Notes: generated by a model from the letters alone, not told the origin. 64,000 nucleotides of DNA from Spirodela intermedia (GCA_902729315.2 LR746272.1:12325827-12389826), one strand, 5' to 3'. Positions 51,313 to 63,490 are shown, counted from the stretch's first letter. Made by a program: numbers and translations.

Positions 51313-52598
51313 TATTCTAATTGCGAAATAGTGGAATTAAGGTGGAGTTCTTGAAAGTAGATGTAGGTCAAATGAGGTGGCCAAATCACTCTAAAATTTA
51401 GAGTGAACTATCCTTTATTATTTTATTTTATATGTATATATTAATATATATATAAAAATAATATATTAATAAATAAAATTAAATAAAAAAATATTATACT
51501 TAATAAGAAGAAAAATTCAAAGTAAATTCACCCCCCTCCCTCTTGAATTATCTAGCTATCTAGAGACCAGACTACCACTCTATGAAGGGACAATTGTGAA
51601 GGTCATGCATACTCATTCCATGATGGAGAAGCCATGAGGATCCCATCTAGCCCCAACACATCCCCCCTTAGCCACCCACACTTTCCTCTATCATCATTGC
51701 CATCAGCATACCTTCTTTTTTTTCCATGTACCATCACCATTTGCTGCCACCATTTCTACCTTTTGCCAACACCATACAACATCACCATTGTCATCTCTAC
51801 ATCGTAAGGCCTACACCTTCATCACCAACAATTGTTGTCAATATCTTGCCATCATCATCATCAACCCAGCCTCCTCCTCCATTCATTCCAATCTTCCCTT
51901 CGTCTATTTACTTCCTCCACCCTACATCACTCAATCATGTTTTCCTTTATTCTTGCCCACTAGTGAAGCTTAAGTCTTGATTCATTGTAATGTGAATCTC
52001 ATGACTGAACCACAACTATTGATCAATGATGAAGATAGTTAACTATCCACCCAACAATGTCCAGCTTCAATAATCCATCATCAAACTGATGTCTACTTCA
52101 ACACCTAGACTATTTCTTAACTCTCTATTATTCCATTTATGAGTTATTTGTTCTTTTAGCATATTTTCTTACAATATTGCCATGGTGTGATCCTAGATAG
52201 GTCCCTAAATACATAGTTGGTGGGCAAAGTAAGAGAGAGGACCCACTTGATTCACACTATTCAATATATTGACTGTTGGAGCACCCTAATCTCTAAGAAT
52301 TCTTTAATTGCACTGTTCCAATTGCTTACAATTCTTGTGGGATTACTTGGATCTAGCTTATTCAATCCCTCTAGATCTCTTACGTTTGTTGTGAGAGTCG
52401 TGCATAGTTTGTTGATGTTTGGCATTAAATTTAGTCTAAGAGCCAAGTTTTGATTAGGGTCATAGATTCATCATTCATCATTGTCACCATCATTATTTCT
52501 TTTTGCATGTGCACTAGATCTGAACATGATTACTTAGTCAGAGGATCAACCTAGTATTTCAATGGAGGGAGGAATGCCTAATTGAGCAAGAGAATTAG
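51313..52598. other. AT-rich stretch before the gypsy element
   Basis: A His/Ser/Pro-rich frame at 51726-51980 is low-complexity and not supported as a gene. Nothing else recognised. Confidence 0.5.
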
Positions 52599-54194
52599 AG
52601 ATAATATGCTAAAACTAATTAATTATCTTAAAGTGAATATATTTTAAGATCAAATGTCTTATTTAGCATGTTATCATATATAAAATACCCAATAATAACT
52701 TCATAATGATTATATTTTTTTCCTATTTTATAAATATTCTCAGTTTTTTTATGATTTTGTTTTGAATTTATTTTGATATATAAGTCATGAGGATATTTAA
52801 GTAATTTAGGAAAATATATATTTTATTTCACACATTCTAGAGATTTTTCCATAGTTAATGGCACATGTCAGCCGCTGGATTTTTACATATATTTGATGTG
52901 CCGCTGGAGGAAGTAATTATGCAGAATGCGTGAAGATGAGGTATCATACGTGGAAGGTGAAAAGACGTTGACCACCAGTCAATGATTGTGCCTCTTATTT
53001 CGACAATTAAGGATGTCTCGTCACTAAATGTAGCATTTAAGAGTGCCTCATAACCAAAAAGTGGTAGTTAAGCACATCTTTCCACCAAAAGTGACGGTTA
53101 AGTACATCTCTCCACCAAAAGCAATGGTTAAACATCTTGTCACCAAATGTGGTGGTTAAGCACGTCTCCCACCAAAAGTGACGGCTAAGTATGTTCTCTC
53201 ATGAAAAGAGATAATTAAGCACATACTCCCACCAAAAGCGACAGTTAGGCACATTCTCCTTCCAAAAGTGGCGGTTAAGCACATTTCATCATTGAATGGT
53301 GGTTAAGCATGTCTTTCCAGCTTAAGCACGTCTTGTCATCGTAAGGTGTTTAAGCACCTTATGGTGGTCCTTTTGTGACGGGAACACCCAATCAACAACT
53401 TTGACTTCTCTATCTTCTAAGATCAATATTTGATAATCTAGAAGGGATTTCAAGCCCAAATTTTGTGGGCATGATCTTCAAGATGTCCTCTTCACATCCC
53501 CACATTCAGATCAACAAATCGACTTCAGGAAGGTTATGAAAACGAAGGAGAAGAATTAAAGGTATTTTTAAAAAGGGTCAAGGATATTTTGGGGAAATTT
53601 ACTTCTTATATGTACTCTCTTCACCCTTTTTCCTTCTTATCTTTTTGGAAGGAACCCCAATAATGGTTGACCAGAGTGAAAGAGCTTATATTCTAAATAT
53701 TCATTCTTCTTTCCTTTTTGTGTAATCTTGAGTGATTAGGAGAGGCCTTAAAAGAAAAGTTGAGTGTTGGGGATTGAGTTGTAAGAAGTAAAGTACTAAA
53801 GATCAAGGTTGAGCAATCTTCTTCTCTATGCTTACTTGTTTCCTTTCCTTCTTCCTTAGGGTGAAACTTAGGGTTTTAGATATATTTTAGTAGTTACATT
53901 ATTCCTTGTCAACCTCAACTATTCTTTCTTATTAAAATACTTTCAAAACTTCTTTTCTACAACCCCTTAGGTCAACCTTAATCTAGGGTTTTCTTTATTA
54001 CATCCCATTTCACCCATATTTTATAATCATTTCTTCTCATTACTTAGGATTTCTTAAGATCATTCGTTTTTCTCTTTGTGGTTTGGCCTCTATCTTACCC
54101 TCTCTACTTATTAGATTGATTTAGATAGTGGAAATATAAATAATTTTAGATAACCTCACTTAGGACCCACAACATCCCAAGTCCTGAGTTATCA
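52599..54194 (+). repeat. 5' LTR of the gypsy element
   Basis: It begins AGATAATATGCTAAAAC, where the 3' LTR has TGATAATATGC, and ends at a CA just before the primer site. Includes an internal tandem repeat at 53000-53340. Confidence 0.75.
53000..53340 (+). repeat. About 31-bp tandem repeats inside the gypsy LTR
   Basis: Around ten imperfect units of the form CACCAAAAGTGACGGTTAAG plus CACATCTCTC. The same motif begins again at about 63950 in the 3' LTR, showing that it belongs to the LTR. Confidence 0.85.
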
Positions 54195-54196
54195 AA

Positions 54197-54214
54197 TGAT
54201 GTCATTATCGGGAA
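54197..54214 (+). other. Decayed primer binding site, tRNA-Asp type
   Basis: TGATGTCATTATCGGGAA compared with TGGCGCCGTTGCCGGGGA, the complement of the plant tRNA-Asp 3' end: every mismatch is C to T or G to A. Its place two bases after the LTR end supports the call. Confidence 0.65.
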
Positions 54215-54649
54215 GAAAGTATTTTGATCTTTTGATTTCTGAATGTGGTGAGTGTTTTTGAGTTTTTCTTGAGCTAGATTTTCAAGAGGACATTTTGGTA
54301 GGTGTTGGAAGAAGAAAAGAGAAGTCAAACTTCATATTGATATAATCAAGTGTCATTTCTTATTATTTCTTATAATTTGAAGGATACCATATTAGTTTTG
54401 AAGTCTATAGTTTTCTTAAAATTTCCAAAATTATTATGAGTGTTTTTGACAAATTTTTGAATTTTTGGAATTTTTTTCTGTAGTTTCTGATGTTAGATCA
54501 ATTTTTTGAAAAGTTCAAACTAAAAAAGTAATTAAAGTGAGAAAAAAATATTTTATTATATATATAAAGCACATCGAAACATCTAGTGGTACCTAAGATC
54601 AGTAGATTTGTATGAAACCTAATTTTCTAATATTTTTATGATATTTGAT

Positions 54650-55400
54650 GGTTGCTACTAGGTCTCAAAATCCTAGATTGATAACTTAGAGGATATTACT
54701 AAAACTCTTAAGGATAAGCCTTCATCTCCTGTTAATTCTGTTGAAGAGAATTTTCAACAGCTTATCTAGATGGATTAATTTCCTAATCCGATGGTAAGAA
54801 GATCCATGAGAGATTATTCTATCCCCTTTGAGAACCGTCCTATTACAAGAGTGAATGCCCACATTAACAATAGAATAAACTTTAAAATGGATAATACATT
54901 GTTAGCTATTTTACCTATCTTTTATGGTTTGCCTAGAGAGGAGCCATATAATCATCTTGAAGAATATTCTTCTAAGTGTGAATTTAATCGAATCAAATAG
55001 GGCCTGAGATAAATCCTAGAAATCTTCATCATGTAAACCATGCTATATATGTTCTTGAAATTTTTTAAAATGTGGAGAGTATGCATGTTATATTTTCAAA
55101 CTTGGGAAATAGAAAAAAATTACTTGATCATTATTTAATTGATAATACTTCTCTTGATAAGGATGAAGAAAACTTTAGGTTAAAAAAATTAAGTGATAGC
55201 GGAAAATTTAGGGAAGAAGAGAACATTAGAGATGATGAAAATCATAAGTTAGAAAATCCAAAAACTGAACCTCCAAAACTTAGGGAGTATCAACCTAGAA
55301 TTCCATTTCCTGAGCAATTAAAAATCCTTAATGGGAAACAAACCACATCTGATGAGCATATCATGGAAGTTTTTAAGAAAGTCTTCCTTTAGTTGATGCC
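54650..55400 (+). pseudogene. gypsy gag remnant
   Basis: It encodes a start like that of Athila gag (ATRSQNPR), then RRSMRDYSIPFENRP and LAILPIFYGLPREEPYNHLEE in broken frames, and the later segment EYQPRIPFPEQL at about 55290. Parts of the usual gag middle are missing. Confidence 0.75.
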
Positions 55401-55539
55401 ATTCAAAATATTCCTTCTTATGCAAAATCTGTGAAAACTCTCAACACCCCAACTAGGAGTAATAAGAAGGAAAGAGTAAAACTTTCTGAATCCATTAGTT
55501 CTATTATTTTGAATGAAATATTTTGAAAGAAAAAAGATT

Positions 55540-56340
55540 TGAGTGCTCCTTTAGTGCAAGTGGACATTGGAGGAATGATTTTTTCTAGATCATTATTAGA
55601 TATTGGAGCTAATGTAAACATTATTCCTAGGGTTATTTATGAAAAGTTTAAGTTTAGAGATTTAGAAGAAAGCTTGATTGAATTACAATTAGCTGATGAA
55701 TCTATTTGAAAACCATAAGGTAGAGTGAATGATGTATCAATTAAGGTTGAAGGTTTAGAATTTCTAGTCGATTTTATCATTATTGACATGAAGGTTACAG
55801 AAAATCTTGGTCATGCACCTATTATACTAGAGAGACCTTTCTTGGCCACAGCTAATGTAGCAACAGATTTTAAAAAGGAAATCATCTCTTTTAGTGTTGG
55901 GCAAGAGAAAGTAGAAATTGACATGAATAAGGTCATGAAATATCTAGAAGGATCTAGTGAGGATGGCTACTTAGTTGACATAGTAGATCCTTTAGGGTTT
56001 CAAGAGTTTGTATTTGTGACTAATAATATGTCAATTGAGGATGAAGAAAGACTTGAGGATCATTTGAGGAAAAAGACTTTTCACTTGAACCCCAAATGGA
56101 GTTCAAACCACTATATTCTTCTCTCAAGTATGATTTTTTAGGTCAAAATTAATCATATCCTATTATCGTTTCTTCTTCTTTATCTTGTGATCAAGAAGAA
56201 AGATTACTTAGTGTGCTAAAAACTCACAAAGCTGTCATAGGTTGGTCTTTAGATGATATTCAAGGTATAAGTGAGGATATATGCACACATAGAATTTTTT
56301 TTGAAGAAGATGTTAGGTCATGTGTGATTGATCAAAATCA
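55540..56340 (+). pseudogene. gypsy protease remnant
   Basis: LVQVDIGGMIFSRSLLDIGA followed by NVNIIP carries the retropepsin-type D-x-G-A site. It continues with LELQLADES-like and LGHAPIILERPFLATA wording and then WSLDDIQGISEDICTHRI. Stops lie at about 55707 and 55719 (TGA, TAA). Confidence 0.85.
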
Positions 56341-57320
56341 TTGTTATTAAGATCATCAATCTTACATTTATAAACTAATTTTTAGAGGTTAGTTTTCTTA
56401 GAAAATTAGTGGAAAACTAATTTGAACTCAAGGAGGATTTGAAATCACGGCATCTACACCAATACCTCACTAATTCGAGCAGTGATCTTCACTATACGTT
56501 TCATCAAGGAGGACAAATTCAGTCAATACTGATTTTTGTCGCGCAATAATCTTCATGAATCACAAAAGTCACATATTAAATCAGATCCTTCAATGAAATG
56601 GTAGAAACAATTCTCTTAATTGGAAAGAGGTGTAGGGCTCACAAAAATAGAAATTGTACTAAACTGAAATCAAAATTTTCTTACAACACGAGAAGTAAAA
56701 TGAAAACAGAAATAAACTTCTAGCTACTCCTTAATCTAACGTCCGTGGGGAGAAATGACGTCATACGTAGATGGAGAGCTTGATGGACTGTGGTCTACTA
56801 TGCCAGGCAGGAGTGGTCTTCACGGCTTGGTTGCTCCAAGGCTTCCCATGCGAAGACCTTGACTGACTTTCAACTCAAATCCACTAGTGCTATCACTCGT
56901 CGGTGAGAAAGGAGAGGAGATGAAGGAGGTCCATTGAGGTTGTAGATGACACCAAAAAAAGAGACAAATGAGACAGCCAGCTTGAGATGGGAACTACACC
57001 TAGGGTTGAAAGGGGAGAGAAATCAAAAGTACTCCAAAATGTCACACCCTCTTTTGCATAATATATTAATTCATTTCTTCTTTCCACATTTGCCTTGAAA
57101 CCATAGATATTAACAACCAAGTATATAAGCGTTAAAAAAAGAATTATGAAATTAAATTCATTCCATATTTTTAAGGATGAAAATAGAGGGCCATCACTGA
57201 TCACCTAACATTGTATTGCATATAAGTATTAATATATTTCTGTTATTTTTGTGCATATTTTATGCTCTATTATTGAATTTAACCTACTTGTGGTGATACT
57301 AATCTAGCGAGTTATCAATG
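56340..57320. mobile_element. Foreign insertion of about 980 bases inside gypsy pol
   Basis: The pol sequence breaks after EEDVRSCVIDQ and resumes with AQRRKNLKMEEVIRVEI, which are adjacent in related elements. The intervening segment has different composition (GC-richer at 56750-56880) and no recognised domain. Exact ends and a target duplication are not certain. Confidence 0.55.
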
Positions 57321-58600
57321 TGTTCAAGCACAAAGAAGAAAAAACCTTAAAATGGAAGAGGTGATTAGAGTAGAGATCTTAAAATGGTTGAAAGCTCAAA
57401 TAATTTACTCTATTTCTGATAGTCTTTGGGTTAGTCCTATTCCCTTAGTGCCTAAGAAGATAGGAATTACTATAGAAAAGAATAACTTAGGCAAAGAATT
57501 ACAAGTGAGATTATTGACTAGTTAGAGAATGTGCATCGACTATAGGAAATTAAATTAAATCACTAAAAAAGATCATTATCCTTTACCTTTTATTGATCAA
57601 ATTCTAAAAAAAATATCTAAGCAAGAATATTTTTGTTTCTTAGATGACTATTCAAGGTATAATCAAGTGGCTATTCATCCAAATGATCAAGAGAAAATCA
57701 CTTTTATCTCTCCATGTGGTACATATGCCTTCAAGAGAATGTCTTTTGGATTGTGTAACACCCCAACTACTTTTCAAAGATGCATGTCTACTATGCATGC
57801 CTTTATTATGATTCTTCTTTTGACATGTGTTTAAATATCCTAACTCATATTTTGCCGATATGCATAGAAAAAATGTTGGTCTTAAGCTGGGAAAAGTCCC
57901 ACTTCATGGTGAAGGAAGGGGTGGTGCTGGACCATATGGTGAGCAGTCATGGGCTAGAGGTAGACAAGATCAAGATAGAGGTAATCCAAGGTCTGCCTCT
58001 GCCCACAACCCTCAAGGAACTTAGAGGGTTTTTTGGTCATGCAAGCTTCTATAAATGATTCATTAAAGATTTTGTAAGAATTTCAAAACCATTGACTAAC
58101 CTTTTCTCCAAAGATGTGGAGTTTAATATTAATGATGTAGGGAAGGCAACATTTAAACATATCAAGTCAACTTTGTTAAAAGCACCCATCCTTTAAGTAC
58201 CAAGGTGGGATTTATCCTTTGAGTTGATGTGTGATGCATCTAACTATGCTATGAGAGTTGTACTTAAATAGAAGGTTGACAAGAAGCCTGTGGCTATCTG
58301 CTATGTAAGTAAAACCTTAGGAGGGGCTCAGGTGAATTATACAACCACTAGAAAGGAATTACTTGTAATAGTTTTTTCTTTAGATAAGCTTAGGTCCTAT
58401 TTACTTTGCAATAGGGTTATAGTTTTTTCTAATAATTCTATTTTAAAATTTTTACTAAAGAAAAAAGAAGTCAAACCTAGGCTAATTAGATGGATTCTTT
58501 TATTACAAGAATTTGATATTGAAATTAGAGATAGGCGGGGGGTTGAAAATGAAGTGGTTGACCATCTCTTTAGGTTACACCAAGAAAATAGAAGTCATAT
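57320..58600 (+). pseudogene. gypsy reverse transcriptase and RNase H remnant
   Basis: RT wording: SISDSLWVSPIPLVPKK, MCIDYRKLN, KKDHYPLPFIDQIL, FKRMSFGLCNTPTTFQRCM. The segment that should hold the catalytic Y-x-D-D is deleted; sequence jumps to YYDSSFDMCL. Then EKSHFMVKEGVVLDH and LRGFFGHASFYK. RNase H follows: FELMCDASNYA, KPVAICYVSKTLGGAQVNY, TRKELLVIVF, RLIRWILLLQEFDIEIRDRR. Several stops. Confidence 0.88.
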
Positions 58601-58759
58601 TTTAGAAGAATTTCCAGATAAGCACAGACTAAGTGTTCAACTTAGTAGGCCACCATGGTTTGCACACATCGCAAATTATCTAGCTAATGGTCAACTTTCA
58701 AATAAATGGAGTTATAGTGTAAGAAAAAAGTTTTTCAGAAATATTTATCACTTTTCTTA

Positions 58760-59640
58760 GGAAGAACCAGAATTATTTCATTTGGGAGTTGATTACATTT
58801 ACAAGAGATGTGTGCTTGAAGAGGAACAAAGAAGCATTTTTAATTTTTTTCAACCTTCATTCTGTGGTGGTCATTATTCTCCTAAGATTATGTCAATAAA
58901 GGTACTTTAAGCTGGATTTTATTGGCTATCTTTGTTTAAAAATTCATATGAATATGTTTAGCAATGTTTGAAGTGTCAAGCTGCAAAGAATATAGACAAA
59001 AGAGATTCAATACTTTTGCAACCTGTCATTGAGGTAGAAATCTTTGATTTATGGGGAATAAATTTATGGAATTGTTTTCTTCATCGATGGGAAATGAATA
59101 TCTATTGATGGTAGTCGACTATGTATCTAGATAGGTAAAGGCTATCCCTACTAAGACTAATGATCATAAGATTGTCATTAAATTTCTTGAGCATACTATT
59201 TTCTCATGATTTGAATGTCTCATGATAATTTTGATTGGAGGGTCACACTTCAACAACTCATACTTCAAGAGTTTGTTAAAAAGATATGGAGTCCAACACA
59301 AGATGACTAGTCTATACCTTCCCCAAGCCAATGATCAAGTTGAGGTATGAAACAAGGAGATCAACAAAATTCTTAGGAAGATCATTCAGCCAAATGGAAA
59401 TGACTAGGAAAATAAGCTTTCTGATGCCCTATAGGCTTACATAACTATTTCTAAGACTAAAACTCTTTCTGGGAAAGCTAAGGTATAGATGGGATGTCCT
59501 TTCTATAGTTCTTGAAGCTTATGAAAATGGGGTAGTTAGGGTTACAAACCCTAATGGTCGCAAAGAAATCATGGTGAATGGTCAATGGTTAAAACTAGAC
59601 ATAGAGATTGAAACTCAACCATGTCCTATTTTATCAAACC
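58760..59640 (+). pseudogene. gypsy integrase remnant
   Basis: The zinc-binding region (CGGHYSP ... AGFYWLSLFKNSYEY ... CLKCQAAKN) is followed, after a frameshift, by LLMVVDYVSR, GGSHFNNSYFKSLLKRYGV and YLPQANDQVEV. The catalytic Asp usual before GGSHF is replaced (LIGGSHF), and there are several stops. Confidence 0.85.
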
Positions 59641-60073
59641 TTCATGATCCTCCTTCTGACCACCTTTAGATCATATTTTGAGCACTAGGACCATTTAGTT
59701 ACTTAATAACTTCTTGTTTGCTTCATTTACTTTGTTGTGCTTTGTTACTTTTGTTATCTTTATTTTCCTAAAAGGCTACTTAATAGCCTTAGGATCTAAT
59801 AGTTATTTTGAGGTTGTAAAACTCAGGTTAGCAAGTGAAAGACTTCAAGATAGGACTTCTTAATCAAGACATTATCAAAGAGGATCAGATCAACATTTGA
59901 TTTAAAACCTACAACTCTACATTTGACCAAGATGAGAACAAATCGAGAAGGGGTTCACTAAATCCTAATTATTTTTTTATCTTTTCATCTTGTCCAATAC
60001 CAAATCTTATTATAAGTTGAGCAATTTTTTCAAAATATAATTTTGATCAAGTCAATCTCCTTGAGGCATAAAG
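59641..60073 (+). other. gypsy internal region after integrase
   Basis: Non-coding remains between the end of pol and the nested LTR; no env-like frame is recognisable. Confidence 0.5.
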
Positions 60074-60575
60074 AGGTCTGATAAGTCTTCATTATCATGA
60101 GTTAATAATTAGTAAATAATATAGTTTTAGCCTTAACTCATGATAAATAGACTTATATTTGTGTTAAAGTGTGAAAAGTGGTTTTCAGTTGATTAACGTG
60201 AATTTTTGGGTAATTATGTGATTTTATACGATTTTTACAGTCTTAGTTTTGAGATAAATGAAGAACAAGAAATAAAAATAAAAATATTGCAAAATGGGGG
60301 GATCCGCCGGCCAGCCGGGCCCGCAAGCGGGTCGGAAGCGCAGTCGGGGAGTAGCCGCGAGCAGGGGCTCGAGCGGCTTGCTTAGATCGATAGGGGCACG
60401 TGTGCGCCACTCCCCTTCCACGTCACCGGTGTCAGCCGGCTGTGGGGCAAGGAGTGGTCGTACACGCGAGAGGACTTTGCCTAGAAAGTTAACTTTATTA
60501 TATATTCGCCCGAATAATCCGCGCACAACCAATGTGGGACTAAATCCACCTTGTAAGGCGCGGGCGACCGCCGCG

Positions 60576-60586
60576 GGTTCGAATCC
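60576..60586 (+). other. tRNA B-box-like motif GGTTCGAATCC in the LTR
   Basis: It matches the Pol III internal B-box consensus. The counterparts in the 31-kb copy (GGTTTGAATCC) and in the 50-kb copy on the minus strand (GGTTCAAATCC) are close. No convincing complete tRNA or A box was found upstream. Confidence 0.4.
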
Positions 60587-61058
60587 TCCCAGAGTCAAAA
60601 TTCATATATTTTTAACTGATTATCGCGACTTTCCTGCAGATCGCCGGTGAAGGATTAAGCAACCGAAATCGCTGGATCATCGGCGAAAATCTCGTCAACG
60701 CGATTCGCGGAGCATTGCTACTAAAATTTCTGAACGATTCGCGATAAAAGGATCGCAATCCATCGAGTAAATCATCTCCGATTGATCGACGAACAAGCCG
60801 TCGTCGGGAAGAGGACGATCCGCCGGGAGACCAGTCGCCACCTCCTGAGAGCGTACCAGATGCGATGAAGAGCCTCCTCTTGCTGTGCGGACCTGAGGAT
60901 GAAGCTCCCTAACACGCGCCTCACCTCCATCCAGCCCCTCTCCGTCGGGTGACAGCCGCCGGAGAGCCGCAAAGTCGCCGTTTTTCCGCTCCGCCGGGTG
61001 ACAGCCGCCGGAGACGATTCGACGACCCACTTCATTGGTCTCTAGACTTCGCGAGAAG

Positions 61059-61346
61059 ATCTAGAGATTGCCCACGTCGTCTTTGTCCAAGGAGAGCCTT
61101 CGAGGCCGTGGACACTGCACGACGACCCTCCCGAACGCTCAGGATTCCGGTGCATCGCCGACGCGTCGCCGTCGCGACGCCGGAACTCTGTTTTCCTGCT
61201 TTATCTAGAGATTGCCCAAGTCGTCTTTGTCCAAGGAGAGCCTTCGAGGCCGTGGACACTGCACGACGATCCTCCCGAACGCTCAGGATTCCGGTGCATC
61301 GTCGACGCATCGCCGTCGCGACGTCGGAACTCTGTTTTCCTGCTTT
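61059..61346 (+). repeat. 144-bp tandem duplication inside the nested LTR
   Basis: 61059-61202 and 61203-61346 are nearly identical (ATCTAGAGATTGCCCA start, ACTCTGTTTTCCTGCTTT end). The 31-kb copy has a single unit, so the duplication is specific to this lineage. Confidence 0.92.
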
Positions 61347-61843
61347 CAATTTAATTTACGCTTCATTTAGTGATACTTTGTTGATTTTTATTTACCAAAG
61401 TATACTTCGTTCAATTACGATTCTTCCGGATTTTACAGATCTTAATTTGATTAATTGAGTCGTCTGTAATCACCTACGTAAGAATCACCGGGCGGAACTC
61501 TGTTTCCGCCTGATTCGCGTTCGCCGGGCGCTGACGTCATCCTGACGTCCGCACCCTTATTTCCTTTTTTTGTGAATTTTAAATATATTTCCTTTTTATT
61601 TCATAGTATAAAATTCGTAAGAAAATCGTACTCATTGAGAAAAATTCTGAATAATTACCAGATATTATATTACATCCCTGTGATCGACCTGGAAAATTAC
61701 CGCTATTTTTGGAATTTTTATTGAATTATAATTGATATATTTATTTAGAAATACTTCTAAATATCCGAAAATTCGTATTTTCTAGTTTTATAAATTTTAT
61801 ATTTGCGTGATTTAATATACAATGACTGAGTCACGTCAAGGTC

Positions 61844-63477
61844 AAAGTTAACAAAAAATGAGATTAATTATCTACTATTTTCCCTCTAAATCTTTTTATT
61901 TTTTTATTGTATGAGGGACCATACATGCTTAAGTAGGGGGGAGGATTAGGTTAAATAGTATTTGTGTGATTTTATTGAAAAAATTTCAAAACTTTTATTG
62001 TCATTTTGTTAATGATGATGTCTTGTTTTCTCACCTTAGATCATTCATTCACATAAGGTCAAGGAAGTTGGATTTAGGAGTTAGACTCTTTGAATGGATT
62101 ATGCTCACACTTGAATGGGATGTATATCTAACCATGGTCTAGACAAACTAATAGAAAACTTGAATGGTTGGTTACATAGGTGATAGGAAAACTAGTGAGG
62201 GGAGAAAGGATTGAAAAATCAAAAGGTAAGTACTATCATCTTGTGTGGAGACTTAGCCCCTTTGAAGACATTATTCTCCTTCATTTAGCCAAGATCCTAC
62301 CTAGATGTCCTAGAGTTCATAAGTTGCTAAGTTTCATCTCATTGAGGTACTAAGGAGTTCACCAAGTCTTAGGCATAAAACTATTTGTTCTTCTTTTCCT
62401 TATTTTGTTTCACCTATTCATCCATCCACACTATGAGCCTTAAACTCCTTCAGTCAACTATTATCCTCACATCCATCTCGGCAATTTATGCAATTCATCA
62501 TCTTTTATTCTTTTCTTCATATCCTTCCATAACATGTATTTGTTTACACCATCTCCATAATTAGGGTTTCTCACGTTCTTCTCATCTATTTCATCCAAAT
62601 GTATTGTATGTCCCATGCATTTTTTTGAAGTCTTTTGAAAAAAAATAGAAGAAGAAGAAGAAGAAAAAGAGTCAAAATAATAATATATATATATATAAAT
62701 AGAGAAAAAATAAATCAAGAAGGCAATGTTATTTGAGACCTTTTTGTTCTTTAGAAAAAAATCCTCTTCTCTACTTAGTAGATATGGAGATGCATGCACT
62801 CTTCATTTCATATCTAGTACTCAATACCTATATTAGGTATCTAGTACTTAGTATGTTAATTCCATTCCATCTCATTGTCATTACTTACTTGCTAAGATGA
62901 GTTCATCCATCATGACCATTATTTTCACTTCTATCTTTATTCATCTCTACTAGACTATTTCAACCCACCATTATCTAATTCATCACCACATAGCTCTAAA
63001 TCTAATTCACTACCCATATCTCTCATCCATGACCATCAACCACCATCAATACTTTGTCTTTCACTTTCTCTTCATTGTCACACATCTTTTCACATTCTTC
63101 TGAATTCTATGCTCATGAGTTGGAGGAGGTGCTTTTCTTGTAATAGGCCAAGAGGTGAGCGAGAGCTTAATGTGAATTGTTAGGTATCTAGGTAGCCATA
63201 GAAAAGAAAGAGAGTGCATGCTTCCCTCATTGAGAGCCTATATTACAGCATGTATTTGAAGACTCAAGGTGATAGTATGATATTTAGAGAAAAGTAAGTC
63301 CACACTAACCTTGATTAACCACTCTTTTATCCTCAATATAATCAATCAAATAGATGGTGTCTAGATTAAAGGGTGTGCATGATGTTTTGCACACTTCACT
63401 TTTATACTATATTGACTTAGGTGAGTGAATGATCTAAATATGGACATGATGAATTGCTAAGAAACTATCAATAATCT
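61844..63477 (+). other. gypsy internal region, 3' part
   Basis: AT-rich with short frames only; continuation of the gypsy element between the nested LTR and the purine tract. A short AT microsatellite lies near 62680. Confidence 0.5.
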
Positions 63478-63490
63478 AAGTATGGGGGTG
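63478..63490 (+). other. Polypurine tract of the gypsy element
   Basis: AAGTATGGGGGTG lies directly before the TG that opens the 3' LTR, as expected for the plus-strand primer. Confidence 0.7.

Larger units (their letters stand above)
60079..61838 (+). mobile_element. Nested solo LTR, TGATAAGTC family, best-preserved copy
   Basis: 1760 bases, starting TGATAAGTC and ending GTCACGTCA, flanked by a perfect 5-base duplication AGGTC (60074-60078 and 61839-61843). No internal coding domain, so a solo LTR formed by recombination between two LTRs is the simplest reading. It is CpG-rich, in contrast to its AT-rich surroundings and to the other copies. A 14-base perfect inverted repeat sits near the start (60092-60105 and 60133-60146). 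Confidence 0.92.

Noticed and set aside
51726-51980. His/Ser/Pro-rich frame of 84 residues
   Set aside because: Low-complexity from CATCAC-type repeats, without domain or context.
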